From Ophiura sarsii (lineage: Eukaryota; Echinodermata; Ophiuroidea; Amphilepidida; Ophiuridae): DNA of 64,000 bases. The position numbers and the translations under genes were made by a program. Where the stretch lies: contig CM069456.1 of NCBI GenBank assembly GCA_035610835.1, positions 29,409,677-29,473,676 on the forward strand, read 5' to 3'. Shown here piece by piece: positions 36,301 to 47,872 of this stretch. Under the pieces are notes generated by a model. The model was not told the DNA's origin. It made no database searches and saw nothing but the letters and a program-made list of their open reading frames with translations. Within the stretch, counting starts at the first letter, position 1. Each line of letters begins with the position of its first letter.

Positions 36301-37639
36301 CTCTGCCAAACTAAACTGTAGCAAACTGTTCAGATGACACCAGCATTAAAGAGGAAGTGCACACTGGCAGTAAAGAGGAAGTGGATGGACACCAGCAGTG
36401 AAGGGGGCACTACTGAAAGAGATAATGGACAAAGCTATAGATTGGGACAACATCTCAGGTGAGTACAAACTATTATGACATGACATGACATGACACACTC
36501 AATTTGAATGACAATGAAGTAACAAAAACATTTGGGTTTCCTTTGAATTACCATATCATTCATTTGAAGTATTTGACATTGTCTATTGACTTTTTTTATT
36601 ATCAGGTTCTGCAATTGGGTCTCCTGCAATTCAAGACCATACTTTTGTTGCTCTCCAACTGAAGACATTTTATTGCTGTCCAACTGAAGAACATTGGACA
36701 AAAGGGAAAAGCGAGATGCATGTTGCCAAGGTACACTTTATAAAACAATCAGTACATTAATATTAACCCTAACCCCGGTTTAGGGTTTTTGACCGGGATC
36801 ACAATTTTCGAGGAAAATACACCAAGTAAATCTCCGGGAACCTGCCGGGATTCGATCAAGAGACCCTCCGTTCTCAAGCTCCACGTCCCAACCACTAAGT
36901 CACGGCCGGCCCTCAGCTACACATTCGCGCAGTATACTGCGCTTACTATATAGGCTCGGTTGACTACGTCATCGAAAACAGACGACGCATGCGTTTGGAG
37001 AGGGACTTTTGATTAGCATTTTTCAGCACTCAGGGGGGGGGGGGGGGGGGAGGGGGGGGGGGTTAGGGTTAATAGTGTTGTATATTAAAATATGTTCTAT
37101 TGCTAGTCATCTAAAGTTAAATGAAGACAAAACAGAAGTTCTGCATATCACATCACACTTGAGGCCCAGAGATTGTAGGCCTATTTCATAAATGTGTGTT
37201 GACGATGCTGATATTGAACCGTCTTTAAATGCACACAATCTTGATGTTCTTTTTCAAATGATCTCAAAATGGAATCACATATTCATTAAGTAAAAGTCTG
37301 TTTGCTTCACATGCACTTTACAAAATCAACCAAATTCATCAGTTTCTTGATCAACAAACTAACTGTTAAATGTATGGTTATTACTATTGTTAATCAGATA
37401 CTAATTGTCCTTATGTTTGTATATTTTGAAACACAGGTAACATCAATCAATGAAAATGATGTATGTTTTACATGAAACAGACCACCAACACTTGCTACAT
37501 TTGGCCTGAAGGGGATGAAGCATTCTACAGACACCCACTAAGTGACATCATTCGTTCTGCCCACTCCAGAATATGTGATGGTTGTTGGTTCATGGTTGTT
37601 AAACATATTCCATTTGAACCAGGCCTAAGAACTTTTTAA
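36301..37639 (+). CDS. Candidate three-exon host gene, unknown product
   Basis: The exons I propose are 36301-36458, 36606-36730 and 37481-37639. Exon 1 follows a strong acceptor (CCCTTTCTTTTCTGCAG) and ends at a consensus donor (CTCAG|GTGAGT). Exon 2 lies between TTTTTTTATTATCAG and CCAAG|GTACAC. Exon 3 has a weaker acceptor and ends in TAA at 37637-37639, with AATAAA at 37810-37815. Translation from ATG 36425 stays open across both junctions with consistent phases (1, then 0), giving about 105 residues, including CYIWPEGDEAFYRHPLSDII and the cysteine-rich RICDGCWFMVV. No family is recognised. An in-frame stop at 36371 and an out-of-frame ATG at 36334 mean the start is uncertain, and chance open frames are possible. 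Confidence 0.3.
36765..36915 (-). repeat. tRNA-derived SINE, minus strand
   Basis: Read on the minus strand, there is an A-box-like GTGACTTAGTGGTTGG near 36905-36885 and a B-box-like GATCGAATCCCGG near 36858-36845. The spacing suits a pol III tRNA promoter. The body continues with CGGAGATTTACTTGGTGTAT. It lies in an intron of the candidate gene. Confidence 0.65.
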
Positions 37640-37815
37640 ACACAGGGTGTGTTCCCCAGTACAGCTTTGACATAATGCAACTCCTTCAGCTGAAATAGAG
37701 GCTAAGTACTGTTGTAGTAACACTATGTCAAAGCTATTTCGGTCCATAATCTTGTTCAGGCATGAGAATTCTCCTGGATAAAACAGGAATTGTGTTGGCT
37801 TTTTTAAAAAATAAA

Positions 37816-38998
37816 ATCTCATTTGTACCGTGATTCCAGTTTGTGGCACAATTTATACACATTTTTACAAGTATTTTATTAACTTTTGAGTCCCATGCCT
37901 GATGGTAGAAGCTACTACTGAACAAGACCTCCTCCTGCATGAAAGAGATGACAATTAGCACAATCATGTAGGAATGTAGCAATATCACAACATTCATCAG
38001 CCGGAGAACCAGTAGTACTGCTTCAAAATGGATAACAATATTGTAGTCTTCACATATGATGAATGATTAATTATGTGCTATATGAAGTTTTGCAGCTATG
38101 ATTGAAAGTGATATTAATGGACTCTAAATGATGTGATCACTTTATAGCAATAACAATAATGGGCAAGAGTAGTTTTAAACTAACCAAAATTAACTTTCCA
38201 GAAATGACAGATAAAAATAACAACACATGTATGTAAAAATGCATGCATGATATATGTTTGATAATAAAGGGTTTATCTATAGGCCAAACTTCAATATTAA
38301 AACAATCACATGATGTAAAGCTTCAAATATTGGCAGCACAGATTTTTTGTAATGATAAAGTTTCTTGTATAAGAAAATTTCAATTTTCCAAATATATAAA
38401 TACAAGCCATGCTTTACGGTACTTACCTTGTCAAAAAGTGTTGCGTGTGACTGTGGTCCATCATGTAAGTTTGATTATGGTTGCGAGTTTATTATCAACA
38501 TACCATAACTATATATCAACATACCATACATGGTCGCGAGTTTATTATCAACATATCATTATCAACATGCATGAGGATTGTACATTTTGACAATTTTGGA
38601 AATTCCGAATCTTCATACATGTACATATACTTGCAGCTTTGTAAAATAAACCAGGTGTTTATTAAAAATGTGCCTGCAAAATCAGTACTCAAACTCAATA
38701 GTCTTTGGTCATCTTCAATTCCTGAAATGGCTAACCTTTTAGGAACATACTTTATTCTGTTTGTGTTTAACAAAGCTAGATGGAAGATTAAGGGGTAGTC
38801 CAACATTATCACCATTTTCATATATGTACAGACTTAACTTAACAAATTTATGGCTTGAAAAAAATTCCTGCCTCTCAAGATCGCCATTTAAATTATGTAC
38901 GCTTAGGGTATTTTTTAACCCCTCCCCTGTTACGTACGCTTTGTACATAAATGTATGTGAAAATGATGGACGACCCCTTAAAACATTTGTAAGAGATC
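37816..38998. other. No gene recognised
   Basis: AT-rich sequence. Near 38475-38570, short TTATCAACATA-type repeats occur (GCGAGTTTATTATCAACATA twice). No other structure was found. Confidence 0.5.
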
Positions 38999-39006
38999 AT
39001 TGTAAC

Positions 39007-39856
39007 CAGCGTTCGAAATAAGAAAAATATATTGGTCATCCACCGGATAACCTAGGTTGGGAGTTTGGTCATCCGCCAATATTTTTGGTTATCCGCATTT
39101 TTTCAGTGGCAAGCTCAAAAATCATATTTTAAGCGAGACTTCATATATACACATACATATAATTATTGACAACTCCACATTACCTCTATGCTCCATAAAC
39201 AACTTTCTCTTTATTTTACAATCTCCTCTCTGTTAACTACTATATTTCTTCAGTCACTTATTTGTTCTAGTCGTCACGTTCTTTCAGTACGTCTCTCAAT
39301 AGGACGACCAGCTGTAAGCCCTGAAATGCATCCTGAATCCTGATGATCCTCTTCTTCACTCGTTCATCTCCCGACTCCATTGGATCTGTATCCAGGTCAT
39401 CCTCATCTGACTCAGCATCATGTTTCAAAACTGCAGGGTCGGTGTCGTCCACTGTGTCAGTGTCATCCTCATTTACAGCTTCTAATGCATCCTGATGATC
39501 CTCTTCTTCATTCCCATCTCCCAACTCCATTGGATCTGTATCAAAGTCATCCTCATCTGACGCAGCCTCAAGTTCCACAACTGCAACTGCAGGGTCGGTG
39601 TCGTCAGTTGTGTCATTGTCATCCTCATGTGCAGCTTGTATGGGTTGGTTCATTCGCGACCATGACATGTTCTTTCAGTACGTCTCTCAATATGACGGTC
39701 AAGTCTATAGCCTCTAATGCATCCTAGTGATCCTTTTCTTCACTTTCATCTCCCATCATTTTGGTCATCCGCCGGATGATCGGCCAAGAAAAACTGGTCA
39801 TCCGCCGGTAGATTTGGTCATTTCGGATGACCGGATGGCCGCTATTTCGAACGCTG
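39007..39856. mobile_element. hAT non-autonomous element, 850 bp
   Basis: The 14-bp terminal inverted repeats CAGCGTTCGAAATA and TATTTCGAACGCTG are flanked by ATTGTAAC at 38999-39006 and 39857-39864, an exact 8-bp duplication. Subterminal GGTCATCCGCCGG boxes recur at both ends in the same sense. The centre carries an acidic minus-strand ORF instead of a transposase. Confidence 0.9.
39267..39668 (-). CDS. Acidic repeat ORF carried by the hAT element
   Basis: A 133-codon ATG-initiated frame is rich in Asp and Glu. Two internal repeats are clear: DDTDPAV followed by DEDDFDTDPMELGD, and again DDTDPAV followed by DEDDLDTDPMESGD. A more basic C-terminal segment (RVKKRIIRIQDAFQG) ends in LKERDD. 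It does not resemble a hAT transposase (no zinc finger or RNase H core). It may be a captured host exon or a simple tandem duplication that happens to be open. Expression is unknown and the coding call is weak. Confidence 0.35.
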   Translation of the reverse strand: MSWSRMNQPIQAAHEDDNDTTDDTDPAVAVVELEAASDEDDFDTDPMELGDGNEEEDHQDALEAVNEDDTDTVDDTDPAVLKHDAESDEDDLDTDPMESGDERVKKRIIRIQDAFQGLQLVVLLRDVLKERDD

Positions 39857-39864
39857 ATTGTAAC

Positions 39865-41048
39865 TGAAAAGGTTTCTTGTATGGCTGTTATAGTGTTCTT
39901 GTATGTGTAAAACAGTTATAGAATATAGTTACATGTAATGTAATATGTTATTGGTTGTCATACAGGCTGTCCCAAAATGATTAGTACCCATACATGAGAA
40001 CTCTTTTCATGATCATGATTTTGAAGTAATTAGGAATCGTATCGCTCTGTAACTCAGAATATATTTATGATTTATGATCAAAAATGTAAATCTGCAAGAA
40101 AATCTACTTTCTAAAAACAATCATCAATAGAGAGAGCCCCCAGGAAAAGATCACATAATATGATAATATGCCTTTAATTACCTCTCTCGGAACTTCGTCA
40201 ACCACTTACAGCAACTATATCGGCGACTCATGGTTCCGGTTGGATCCAAAACATGCCTACACATAACCAAACCATAATCAATGCCAACCATACTAATCAC
40301 CAAATAGGAGAACCGCTAAATAGGAGAACCGCCATATCCGAAAACCGCTAAACCCGAGAACCGCTCTAGTTATCATAAAGATCAATTTATAAAAAAAAGC
40401 TGGATCTTTACACCGAAAAACAAACAAGTATTTTGTGCATGGTATCCCCAACTGCCAGGTGTATGTGGTTGGGGTTGGGATAGATCCAAAAACTAAATAT
40501 TGCTAACACAATGTTGTATTGTAGATACTGCGTTTTTCCTTTGGAAATTAGACACATTTATAGTTACTGCGTTTTTACTGGAAGTAGCACAAATTAACAT
40601 ATTGCTTTATTACTCAAAATCGTATAAATATTATCTATTTATCTGGTTCATTAGTCAAAGTAAATATCTTAAAAATGCTATAATTATTTTAAAAATATAT
40701 TTTAAAACAAAACTGGATCTTCAGAAACACCGAAAAACATTAAAAACGGTATTTTCTTGCGTGATATCCCCAAATTTCGTGGGGTGTGTGGGTGGGGTGG
40801 GGATAGCTCCGAAAACATTTTATTGTTCCTTTTACGGTTCAAGAATGAGACTCTAGAGTTATTTACCACTCTATGATACTTGAAACACATGGTATTTAAC
40901 ATAAAAAGCTAATACCAGTTTGCGTGTAGATACTGCGTTTTTCATTTGGGTAACTGCAGATTAACAGTGCAGTATCTACCTTTTGTCTAATAACACAAAG
41001 AAAATAAACAAATATCATTATTTTGATAAGTATGAATAAAGATGGTTG
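39865..41048. other. No gene; repeat fragments
   Basis: GAGAACCGCTAAA-type short repeats occur at 40308-40365, and GATACTGCGTTTTT boxes at about 40527 and 40927. CAGGCTGTCCCAAAATGATT near 39963 looks like a TIR end, but no partner was found. Confidence 0.5.
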
Positions 41049-41050
41049 TA

Positions 41051-41708
41051 CAGGTGAGTAAAAAAAAGTGTACTCAACTATGAGATTTTCTATCTTAAAA
41101 TATGTACAAAATGTCACAGATTTTGTATTATGGTAGACGGATTATCACATTAGCTTTCTAAAGAATTTTAGTTGGTTAAAATTGGTTGTGGTAATCATAT
41201 TTTATGCTCATTTGGGTAAAAGTGAACATTTTATAAACCGAACAAGATTTGCGATACTTTCTCTTATAAAGTCTAGTGGATACCACTATTGAAAAGGGTC
41301 CACACTCTAGTCCGAACTGAGTACGACTATCACAAAAGACAATTGTGTTGTTGTTGTTGCTAAAATCGTGTAATAATGACATTGTTTTGTCATTATATCG
41401 CATTTAATGTTTGAAATGCGAATGTTTGATTTGTCTTTATTAGTTAGCTATTCTGTACCTACACGAATCCACTTGTTCATTAATATCAAGCATTATTGAG
41501 TAAAATATTCAATATTGTGTTCGGTTTCAAAATCCTTTACCAAAATAGTCATCTGGTAAACGATGCCATTAAATATCATTATTCTTTTTGCTGATGATAG
41601 TGAATAAATACATATATTGCCGCATACATTGGTTGCCTTCATATTCTGATAAAAAATTATTTGTAATAATTATTTTAGTTTGGGTACACTCTTTTTTGAC
41701 TCACCCCG
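41051..41708. mobile_element. Possible mariner-type TIR element, 658 bp
   Basis: The left end CAGGTGAGTAAAAAAAAGTG and the complement of the right end, CGGGGTGAGTCAAAAAAGAG, are similar but diverged. TA flanks at 41049-41050 and 41709-41710. No transposase is present. Confidence 0.5.
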
Positions 41709-41710
41709 TA

Positions 41711-43284
41711 TTACCAGTACTTGTACCATAGTTATAATCTTGAATTAAATAAACTCTTTAGAGGTACTGCAAGAAACACATAATTGTATTTTACTCAGTT
41801 CATCAACAAGTCTTTACTGCGTTTTTCCTTTGGGGCAGATTTTCAATTCTTTTGTTTCTTATTTAAAGTGAGGAAAAGTCAGGATTTGAAAAACTCAGTT
41901 TTAAAAAATCCGATTTCTTATGTTTTATATTAAAAGTAAGGAGAATTATTGAGGTTCCAAATAAACTCTGCAAAATGTTTCAATTTTCTTGTCCTGAAAT
42001 TTATAGTATATGAGAGAAACATTATTTTCCACACTTATAAGCAAAAAACGGGTGAAATTGTTTTCGGCCATGTTTAGTGACGTCATGCCTGGAATGTTTG
42101 TACTTGTTTTGGAATATATGTAAAAAGAACACCTTTAGCTATACCCTGGTACCAAAATAAGCAAACTCTGAATCTCGGTTTGGATTTTTTAGGGTGGTTA
42201 CCCCCCTAAACGCCCCCCCCCCCACACACACCCCAAGTCCGATGGGGGGGGGGGGGGTGCCACCTTAGCATATCTGAAAATAACCATTTTGAAACAAGTA
42301 TCTTGATAGTAATAGTCCTGAATCTTATAGCATATGTTAGAAAAATTGTCCTCACTTATAAGCATAAAACCTGGTGAATTTATGATATTTAGAACTTTGT
42401 TAGTGACAATTTCAATTTTGGCCTATATTTCACTGTACCAACAAATACAGCGGTATTTTATGGTCGGTCATGTTTAGTGACGTCATTGAGACGTCATGCG
42501 TTGGATGTTTGTACTTAATAATAATAATAATAATAAAAATGGATTTACTATAGCGCCCAATGCAAGGAGCTTCTGGGCGCTTCACATAACTATTTTACAA
42601 AAAGAAAACTACCTAATCAACCAAAAAACCATAAAATATTATAAATAATACATTACTTGTTCTGGTATGTATGGAAAGAGGATACCTCTAGCTATACCAT
42701 GGTACCAAAATAATTATACCCTACATCTCCATTTGGATTGTATCAGTGGTGGTACCGCCTCCCCCCTCCCCCCCCCCCCCACCCCCCCCCCCCCCCCCCC
42801 CAACCCTTAGCAAACGGTGTTGAAAAATCGTCTCAGTAGGACGTTGGTTAATGTGCTATTTAAATCGAAGTGACCATTTAATGTTCTACAGCAAAATGTT
42901 TACATTAATAATTCATTACGTCGAACTGTGACAAATCATGTAGTGAATTGGAAATTTGATATGTTTAACAAGATTACTATAAAAAACCACAGCAGACCGT
43001 ATCGTCGTTGCCAAAGTAATATATAGAATTTATAGAATTTATAAAACATTTTTTATTATCTTCAGGTTTATTTAGTAGATTAAGGTAGATTTGATGTAAA
43101 CAAATGGCAAACAAATAAAATGTTTCGGGAATCCTTTTTTTTCTTCTTTGACTTGATGACAAGAAAAGAATGTTGTTACCTACCTTCTTCCAGCAATTAG
43201 CAGTCTCTTAATACTAATGATTTTTAATTACACAAAGATGAAGAAGAACATTTTTTATTACCGTACTAACAATAATGCAGCATT
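41711..43284. other. Repeat-rich to 42.9 kb, then upstream DNA of the receptor cluster
   Basis: C and G runs lie near 42210-42260 and 42765-42805, and an ATA microsatellite at about 42519-42537. From about 42960 the sequence resembles the regions upstream of genes 3 and 4 (shared TTTCGGGAATCC, TTGACTTGAT and AGTCTCTTAA near 43200), so the receptor duplication unit begins here. Confidence 0.6.
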
Positions 43285-43703
43285 TAAAGCACGTCATCTA
43301 TTATTTCGTACAGGCTAATTATCAGATGTCAGCAGTCTGCATATAATTAACGGACCATCTACCGTGCATAAAATTATGCTAAATATCTTAGGATGTTGGA
43401 TTGTTATCATTAACATGCACGATGACACGGTATTTAATTGTATGCGATGAATACATCATGACGTTGATTTTAATGCATACTCAATCCGATGCATGTACTG
43501 TATGCGTCATAATGAAGAACGTTATTCTCTATAAGGACGTAGGCTGTCCTCTAGCTGATAACATGCCGTAATATTTGCCGTTAGACAAAGGAATGTCTGG
43601 TGTATCAGTCTATTCTTAATACACACATATTGTGTACAATGATAAATTCAATGTTTTGAACCCAATAGTACAGACTGGTATTAGGATTATGTGAGCACGC
43701 CCA
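43285..43703 (+). promoter_or_regulatory. Conserved upstream block, receptor gene 1 (TATA segment lost)
   Basis: This shares ordered boxes with the other three genes: AAAGCACGTCATCTA, CATAAAATTATGCTAAATA, GATGACACGGTATTTAAT (about 43421-43438), ATTTTAATGCATACTCAA, TATGCGTCATAATGA and CGTTATTCTC. Near the gene, about 25 bp that hold the TATA-like box in genes 2-4 are absent: GGATTATGTGAGCACGCCC joins directly. The boxes resemble octamer and CRE/ATF sites, but factor identity is inference. Confidence 0.65.
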
Positions 43704-44891
43704 TTGCAGTGGATTACGTTAAACATTGCTCATATAAACATCATCATCGTTGTTATCATCTCAATTTTCGTGGATCATTCGTGGACAAAGGGAACTGATG
43801 CAGTAGTAGAGATGACTTCACTAATGAAACCAGTAACAATTGGTGGTTTAATGGTAATTCAGTGTCGAATATGGAACATGCAGGAGGAATATACGGTCAA
43901 TATCTTTCGATATTATGATGGGCGTATTGAGCCAATAACATCGGACAAGTCATATCGAGATTCATCTTTACTAAATCGAGTATTTCTTGCTACACGCGTA
44001 TTACCGAACCAAAACCACGTATATGTTCTGACTGTTGTTGACATTTCACACAATGATCAAGGTAAATATTGGTGTAGGGTTGAACATGTGTCTGTGGAGG
44101 GAACTGATAACATAGCGTCTGATGCGGTTGGTATTGAAATACATTCATTTCCTAATATACAATTTCCCTCTTGTGAAAGTGTACCAATCCAACTATCAAC
44201 ATTATACGTTGGGAATAAACTGGTTCTATCATGCTCCTCTGAGAAAGGCTTCCCGACTGTGGAATTGAAATGGAGCTGTAGTCTTCCAGATAAACAAATA
44301 TCAGCCCGGAATACAACTTCTACTGATGTAGTTTCTTCACAGGTAACATTGATATCAGACATGTCATATCATGGCGCTATATTTTCATGTCAGCTTTCCA
44401 GTCCAGCATTCCCGAACAAGGAACGTACATGTCATATTGGCCCGATCATTGTTCGCAATATGAATGCAGATAATATTAATATTGTGCAATCTATAATACC
44501 AGTCGGAGGTAAGGACCAGAATAGTAAACAGGATACAAAAATATACAGTCAGTGCACTACTGATTGTTCATCAGAAGATGAAGACACGGTGTTATATTTA
44601 ACAATTGCCCCAATTGGAGCGAGTTTTCTCTGTATCTTATTTCTTACGACGACAATCATTTCATGTTATAAATATCATAGCATCTCCACAGAGGCCGGAG
44701 AAGCAAGACGTAATGTTCCTGGTAACGATGAAAGTGAACCAGTTTATGTGTCATTACAAAGGCGTCGTGATAACGAGAGAAATTCAATGTACATGACACT
44801 TGAAGATCCAAACAATCCAGGAAATAACGTTCTGATGCCAAAGGAGGTGTTCGATGAATTTTACAGAACATTGACTGTTAAACGGATTTAA
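43704..44891 (+). CDS. Receptor gene 1: two-Ig type I membrane protein, start codon lost
   Basis: The open frame shares the array's architecture, but a 15-bp in-frame deletion relative to gene 2 removed the ATG. The frame is open from a TTG at 43704 after an in-frame TGA at 43692, and the first ATG (43812) lies past the signal peptide. Numbered from that TTG: hydrophobic signal about 8-23; Ig1 with C54 and C124 in DQGKYWCRV, a YWC form like CD300/TREM/pIgR domains; Ig2 with C177 and C229; acidic Cys stalk; transmembrane helix about 296-319; tail YVSL (Y348), YMTL (Y363) and YRTL (Y387). The long undamaged frame argues for recent function, perhaps through an unseen 5' exon or non-AUG start; otherwise it is a young pseudogene. 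Confidence 0.75.
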   Translation: MQWITLNIAHINIIIVVIISIFVDHSWTKGTDAVVEMTSLMKPVTIGGLMVIQCRIWNMQEEYTVNIFRYYDGRIEPITSDKSYRDSSLLNRVFLATRVLPNQNHVYVLTVVDISHNDQGKYWCRVEHVSVEGTDNIASDAVGIEIHSFPNIQFPSCESVPIQLSTLYVGNKLVLSCSSEKGFPTVELKWSCSLPDKQISARNTTSTDVVSSQVTLISDMSYHGAIFSCQLSSPAFPNKERTCHIGPIIVRNMNADNINIVQSIIPVGGKDQNSKQDTKIYSQCTTDCSSEDEDTVLYLTIAPIGASFLCILFLTTTIISCYKYHSISTEAGEARRNVPGNDESEPVYVSLQRRRDNERNSMYMTLEDPNNPGNNVLMPKEVFDEFYRTLTVKRI

Positions 44892-47403
44892 CTTCTGTCT
44901 ATTATTTATTGTGATATGTATTGTACAATGTAAAATTAGATTACTTCATACAACTCTCTATGTCATCTAATCATAAGTATGTAAATATAACTATATCATT
45001 TATAATTGCATGTGTTAATGTCATTGTATAACACAGTTTGTCTTTTGTTTGCGCATTTGCTACAATCGATGGAGATTGATAGCGGCAAAATGCTTACCTA
45101 CTTGTGATAAACCAAAACGGATACAGTATTGTATTCAAAATCTAGATAAGCACGATGAGAAAGCTTTACATTTTATTCAAGACATATCTGAAGAGCTCTA
45201 TTCCAAAAGGGATCAACTCCACTTTTTGTCGAAATTGAGTTAGGTGCAGAACATGAAAGAGAGTTACGAAATACATCTTTTAAACTTTGTTCTACATCTT
45301 TAGCATATTCGGGTCAAAAGTTATGGCCCTCGGTAATTTCCGGAAATGTCAGGAAATTTGAATACATGTATAATTGTAACAACTGGAGAAGAACAGCATG
45401 TGCATAATATCTCAATCGATGGTGAGGATGTTGAACAAGTCAGTCGCTTCAAATACCTAGGCTCTGTGAAAACCACATCTGCCAGTTGCACAGATGATAT
45501 AAGAGCTAGAATCGGAATGGCCAAGGGAAGGATGATAGAACTCCAGGACATATAAAATGACCGCAACCTCACCTTAAACCTTAAAACAAAGATTATAAAA
45601 GCATTGGTATGGAGCGTGCTCCTTTACGGTCTGGAGGGATGGACTCTAATCAAATCAGATGAAAATCGCATAATGTATAACACAGTTATGTTATGGCTGC
45701 TGAAATGTGGATCTGGAGAAGAACGTTAAGAGTTAACTGGAAGGAGAAAAGAACCAACATAAGTATACTGAAAGAACTTGGTGTAAAGAGACAACTGCTA
45801 GGAGAGCTTATCAAAAGAAAGCTGGCCTACTTCGGGCACATCATTAGAGGCGGTGGTAGCTTACTGGCACTCCACATCATAGAAGGGAAAGTGGAAGGCA
45901 GCAGGAAAAGAGGTCGTGAAAGGAAACAATGGTTTGACAACATCAAGGAATGGACTGGTATGAGTCTTATAAAGGCCAAGCGTCTGGCACAAGACAGAGT
46001 AGCTTGGAGAAAGATGATCCGGAGATGTGATCGTATGGCAGCCAATCATCATATCTGACGGAGGCCGAAGAAGAAGAAGAAGATAATTCACTATTTTGTA
46101 AGACAAAATGGTAGCAATATGGTTCTTTTATCATGGAAAAACATTGATAGGAATGTCCTTAATAAAATGCCATGAAGAAAACGTAAAATGTATGGGATAA
46201 TTGTATTTAAAATTGGACACAAACAGAAGTGTTGTTATTTCAAAAAATGTGCCAAATTGTCCACATTTTCAGGGTTTTTTAAGAAAAAACAAAATTTCAT
46301 AATTTAAAAAGTTGAAGCGGTATTTAAATGCGGTTTTCTGTTTTAATGTGATTTGATAACGTCTTTCAGGTGTACCTTAATTGAAAATAACGATTGTTTA
46401 GTGAAGTGGTTTTTGAAAATTGGTCGAAACATTTATGTTCCAAAAGGCACTAAATCCACTCGTTTCCGAAAATAAAGAATGACATATGAAAATACAGTGA
46501 AAATCAAAAAATGAAATCAAACCTGTTTTTGAGCTTACACGTATGGTATCTTTCATATGGCAGAAAATTAGCATAATCAAAGAAGTGCAACATCCTTAAT
46601 TTAAAAACATTGCTTTTCTCCTATTTCACTTATATGGAGTTGATCCGTCATTTGGAACATAGCTCTTCAGTCTCGTTTTGATAAAAGTATATTTAAAACA
46701 GATTAGTCTTGAATAAATACAATGTTTACATGCCTATTTATTTCAAAATATAGGATTAATTCGTATACCCGTCTAAAATAAAATGTCATAATGATATAAT
46801 TGAGTAAATTAGAAAAGAGTAGAACATTGACCACCAATGGATTTGTAGCTGTGCGAACATTTCAGAAATTAATCCGAAAATTCTGATTTTAAATGTTTTA
46901 ATGAGTGCAATTAAGTTATAGAATTAACAAATCTTTGTTAATTGTACAAAGTGTACAACTCATAACTATTTCAATCGTGTACCATTTTTTTTATAATAAT
47001 GATTAGCTTTCAAGTTATTTAAATCAATGTAGGTCGATATGTATGTAATGATGTTATGTATATATATAGACAAACTAAACTTTCAATGTTGTTACCTGGA
47101 ATAACCAGTATAAGAATTATATTGTATCAATTAAATGTGACTATGTGCATGTGTATTTGTTGATGTATACGTTATACGAAACAGCTCAATATTTCGTATT
47201 CGTCACGCGTATACTGTTGTTAAGAATACCATAGTTACATGCAATTCAATGTTACAGTTTCCTTCGTTGATTCTTAATAGTCAATGTCTTCACAAGAGTT
47301 CTTGACCATGCGCTATTATGTTAGCTAATTTAAAAGCCGATAATATGTATAAAACTTGAATAGAAATCTGAGATATGCGTTAAGCGAGAAAATGTCGTTC
47401 CCA
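44892..47403. other. Spacer between receptor genes 1 and 2
   Basis: An RTE-like fragment lies inside (about 45340-46084). Around it, GAAGAGCTCTATTCCAAAAG (near 45190) is matched in reverse near 46640-46675, so a larger inverted structure is likely. The part at 46800-47160 (including ACCTGGAATAACCAGTATAA) resembles the spacer after gene 3 (54880-55440). Confidence 0.65.
45340..46084 (+). mobile_element. RTE-like LINE 3' fragment, copy 2
   Basis: The RT C-terminal region carries VSRFKYLGSV, RARIGMAKGRM, WSVLLYGLEGWTL, MWIWRRTLRVNWKEKRTN and KLAYFGHIIRG in broken frames, ending in an AAG-repeat tail. A 15-bp insertion near 45676 disrupts the frame relative to the copy at 7876-8390. The spacer after gene 3 lacks it. 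The 5' end and TSD were not resolved. Confidence 0.75.
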
Positions 47404-47872
47404 TAATGACATTTAAAGCACGCCATCTATTGTTTTGTATAGGCTAGTTATCAGAATGCCCGTCTGCATATAATTACCAAACCATCTCCTATGCATAAAA
47501 TTATGCTAAATATCTTAGGATTTCGGATATTCGTATTAACGTGCACGATGACACGGTATTTAATTATATGCGGGGGTATTATCGTGACGTTGATTTTAAT
47601 GCATAATCAAAGTAATGCATGTCATGCGTCATAAGTGCGTTATTCTCAATAAGTGATTATGATGTATTGTCGCTGAAATAATATGTGAGAATTATCAGTG
47701 AGACAAAGAAATATCTACTCTAAACATTATACGATGACATATTCAGCACAGTGATACATGCATTCTATGAACCCCGGCAATTATACGCACTAATTTTGGA
47801 TTCTCTAGCGTTTTAAAACACTGAACAGCACGCCCATTGCAGAGGATTACGTTAAATATTGCTCATCTAAAG
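47404..47872 (+). promoter_or_regulatory. Conserved upstream block and TTTAAAA box, receptor gene 2
   Basis: This has the same ordered boxes as the other genes, with GATGACACGGTATTTAAT at about 47547-47564, then TTAATGCATAATCAAAG and CATGCGTCATAAG. A TATA-like TTTTAAAA lies at 47811-47818, about 60 bp before the ATG. ACAGCACGCCCATTGCAG follows, shared with gene 4 in variant form. Confidence 0.7.

Noticed and set aside
36334..36458. Alternative ATG frame in the candidate exon 1
   Set aside because: It reads into a stop about 27 codons into exon 2, while the other frame stays open through exons 2 and 3.
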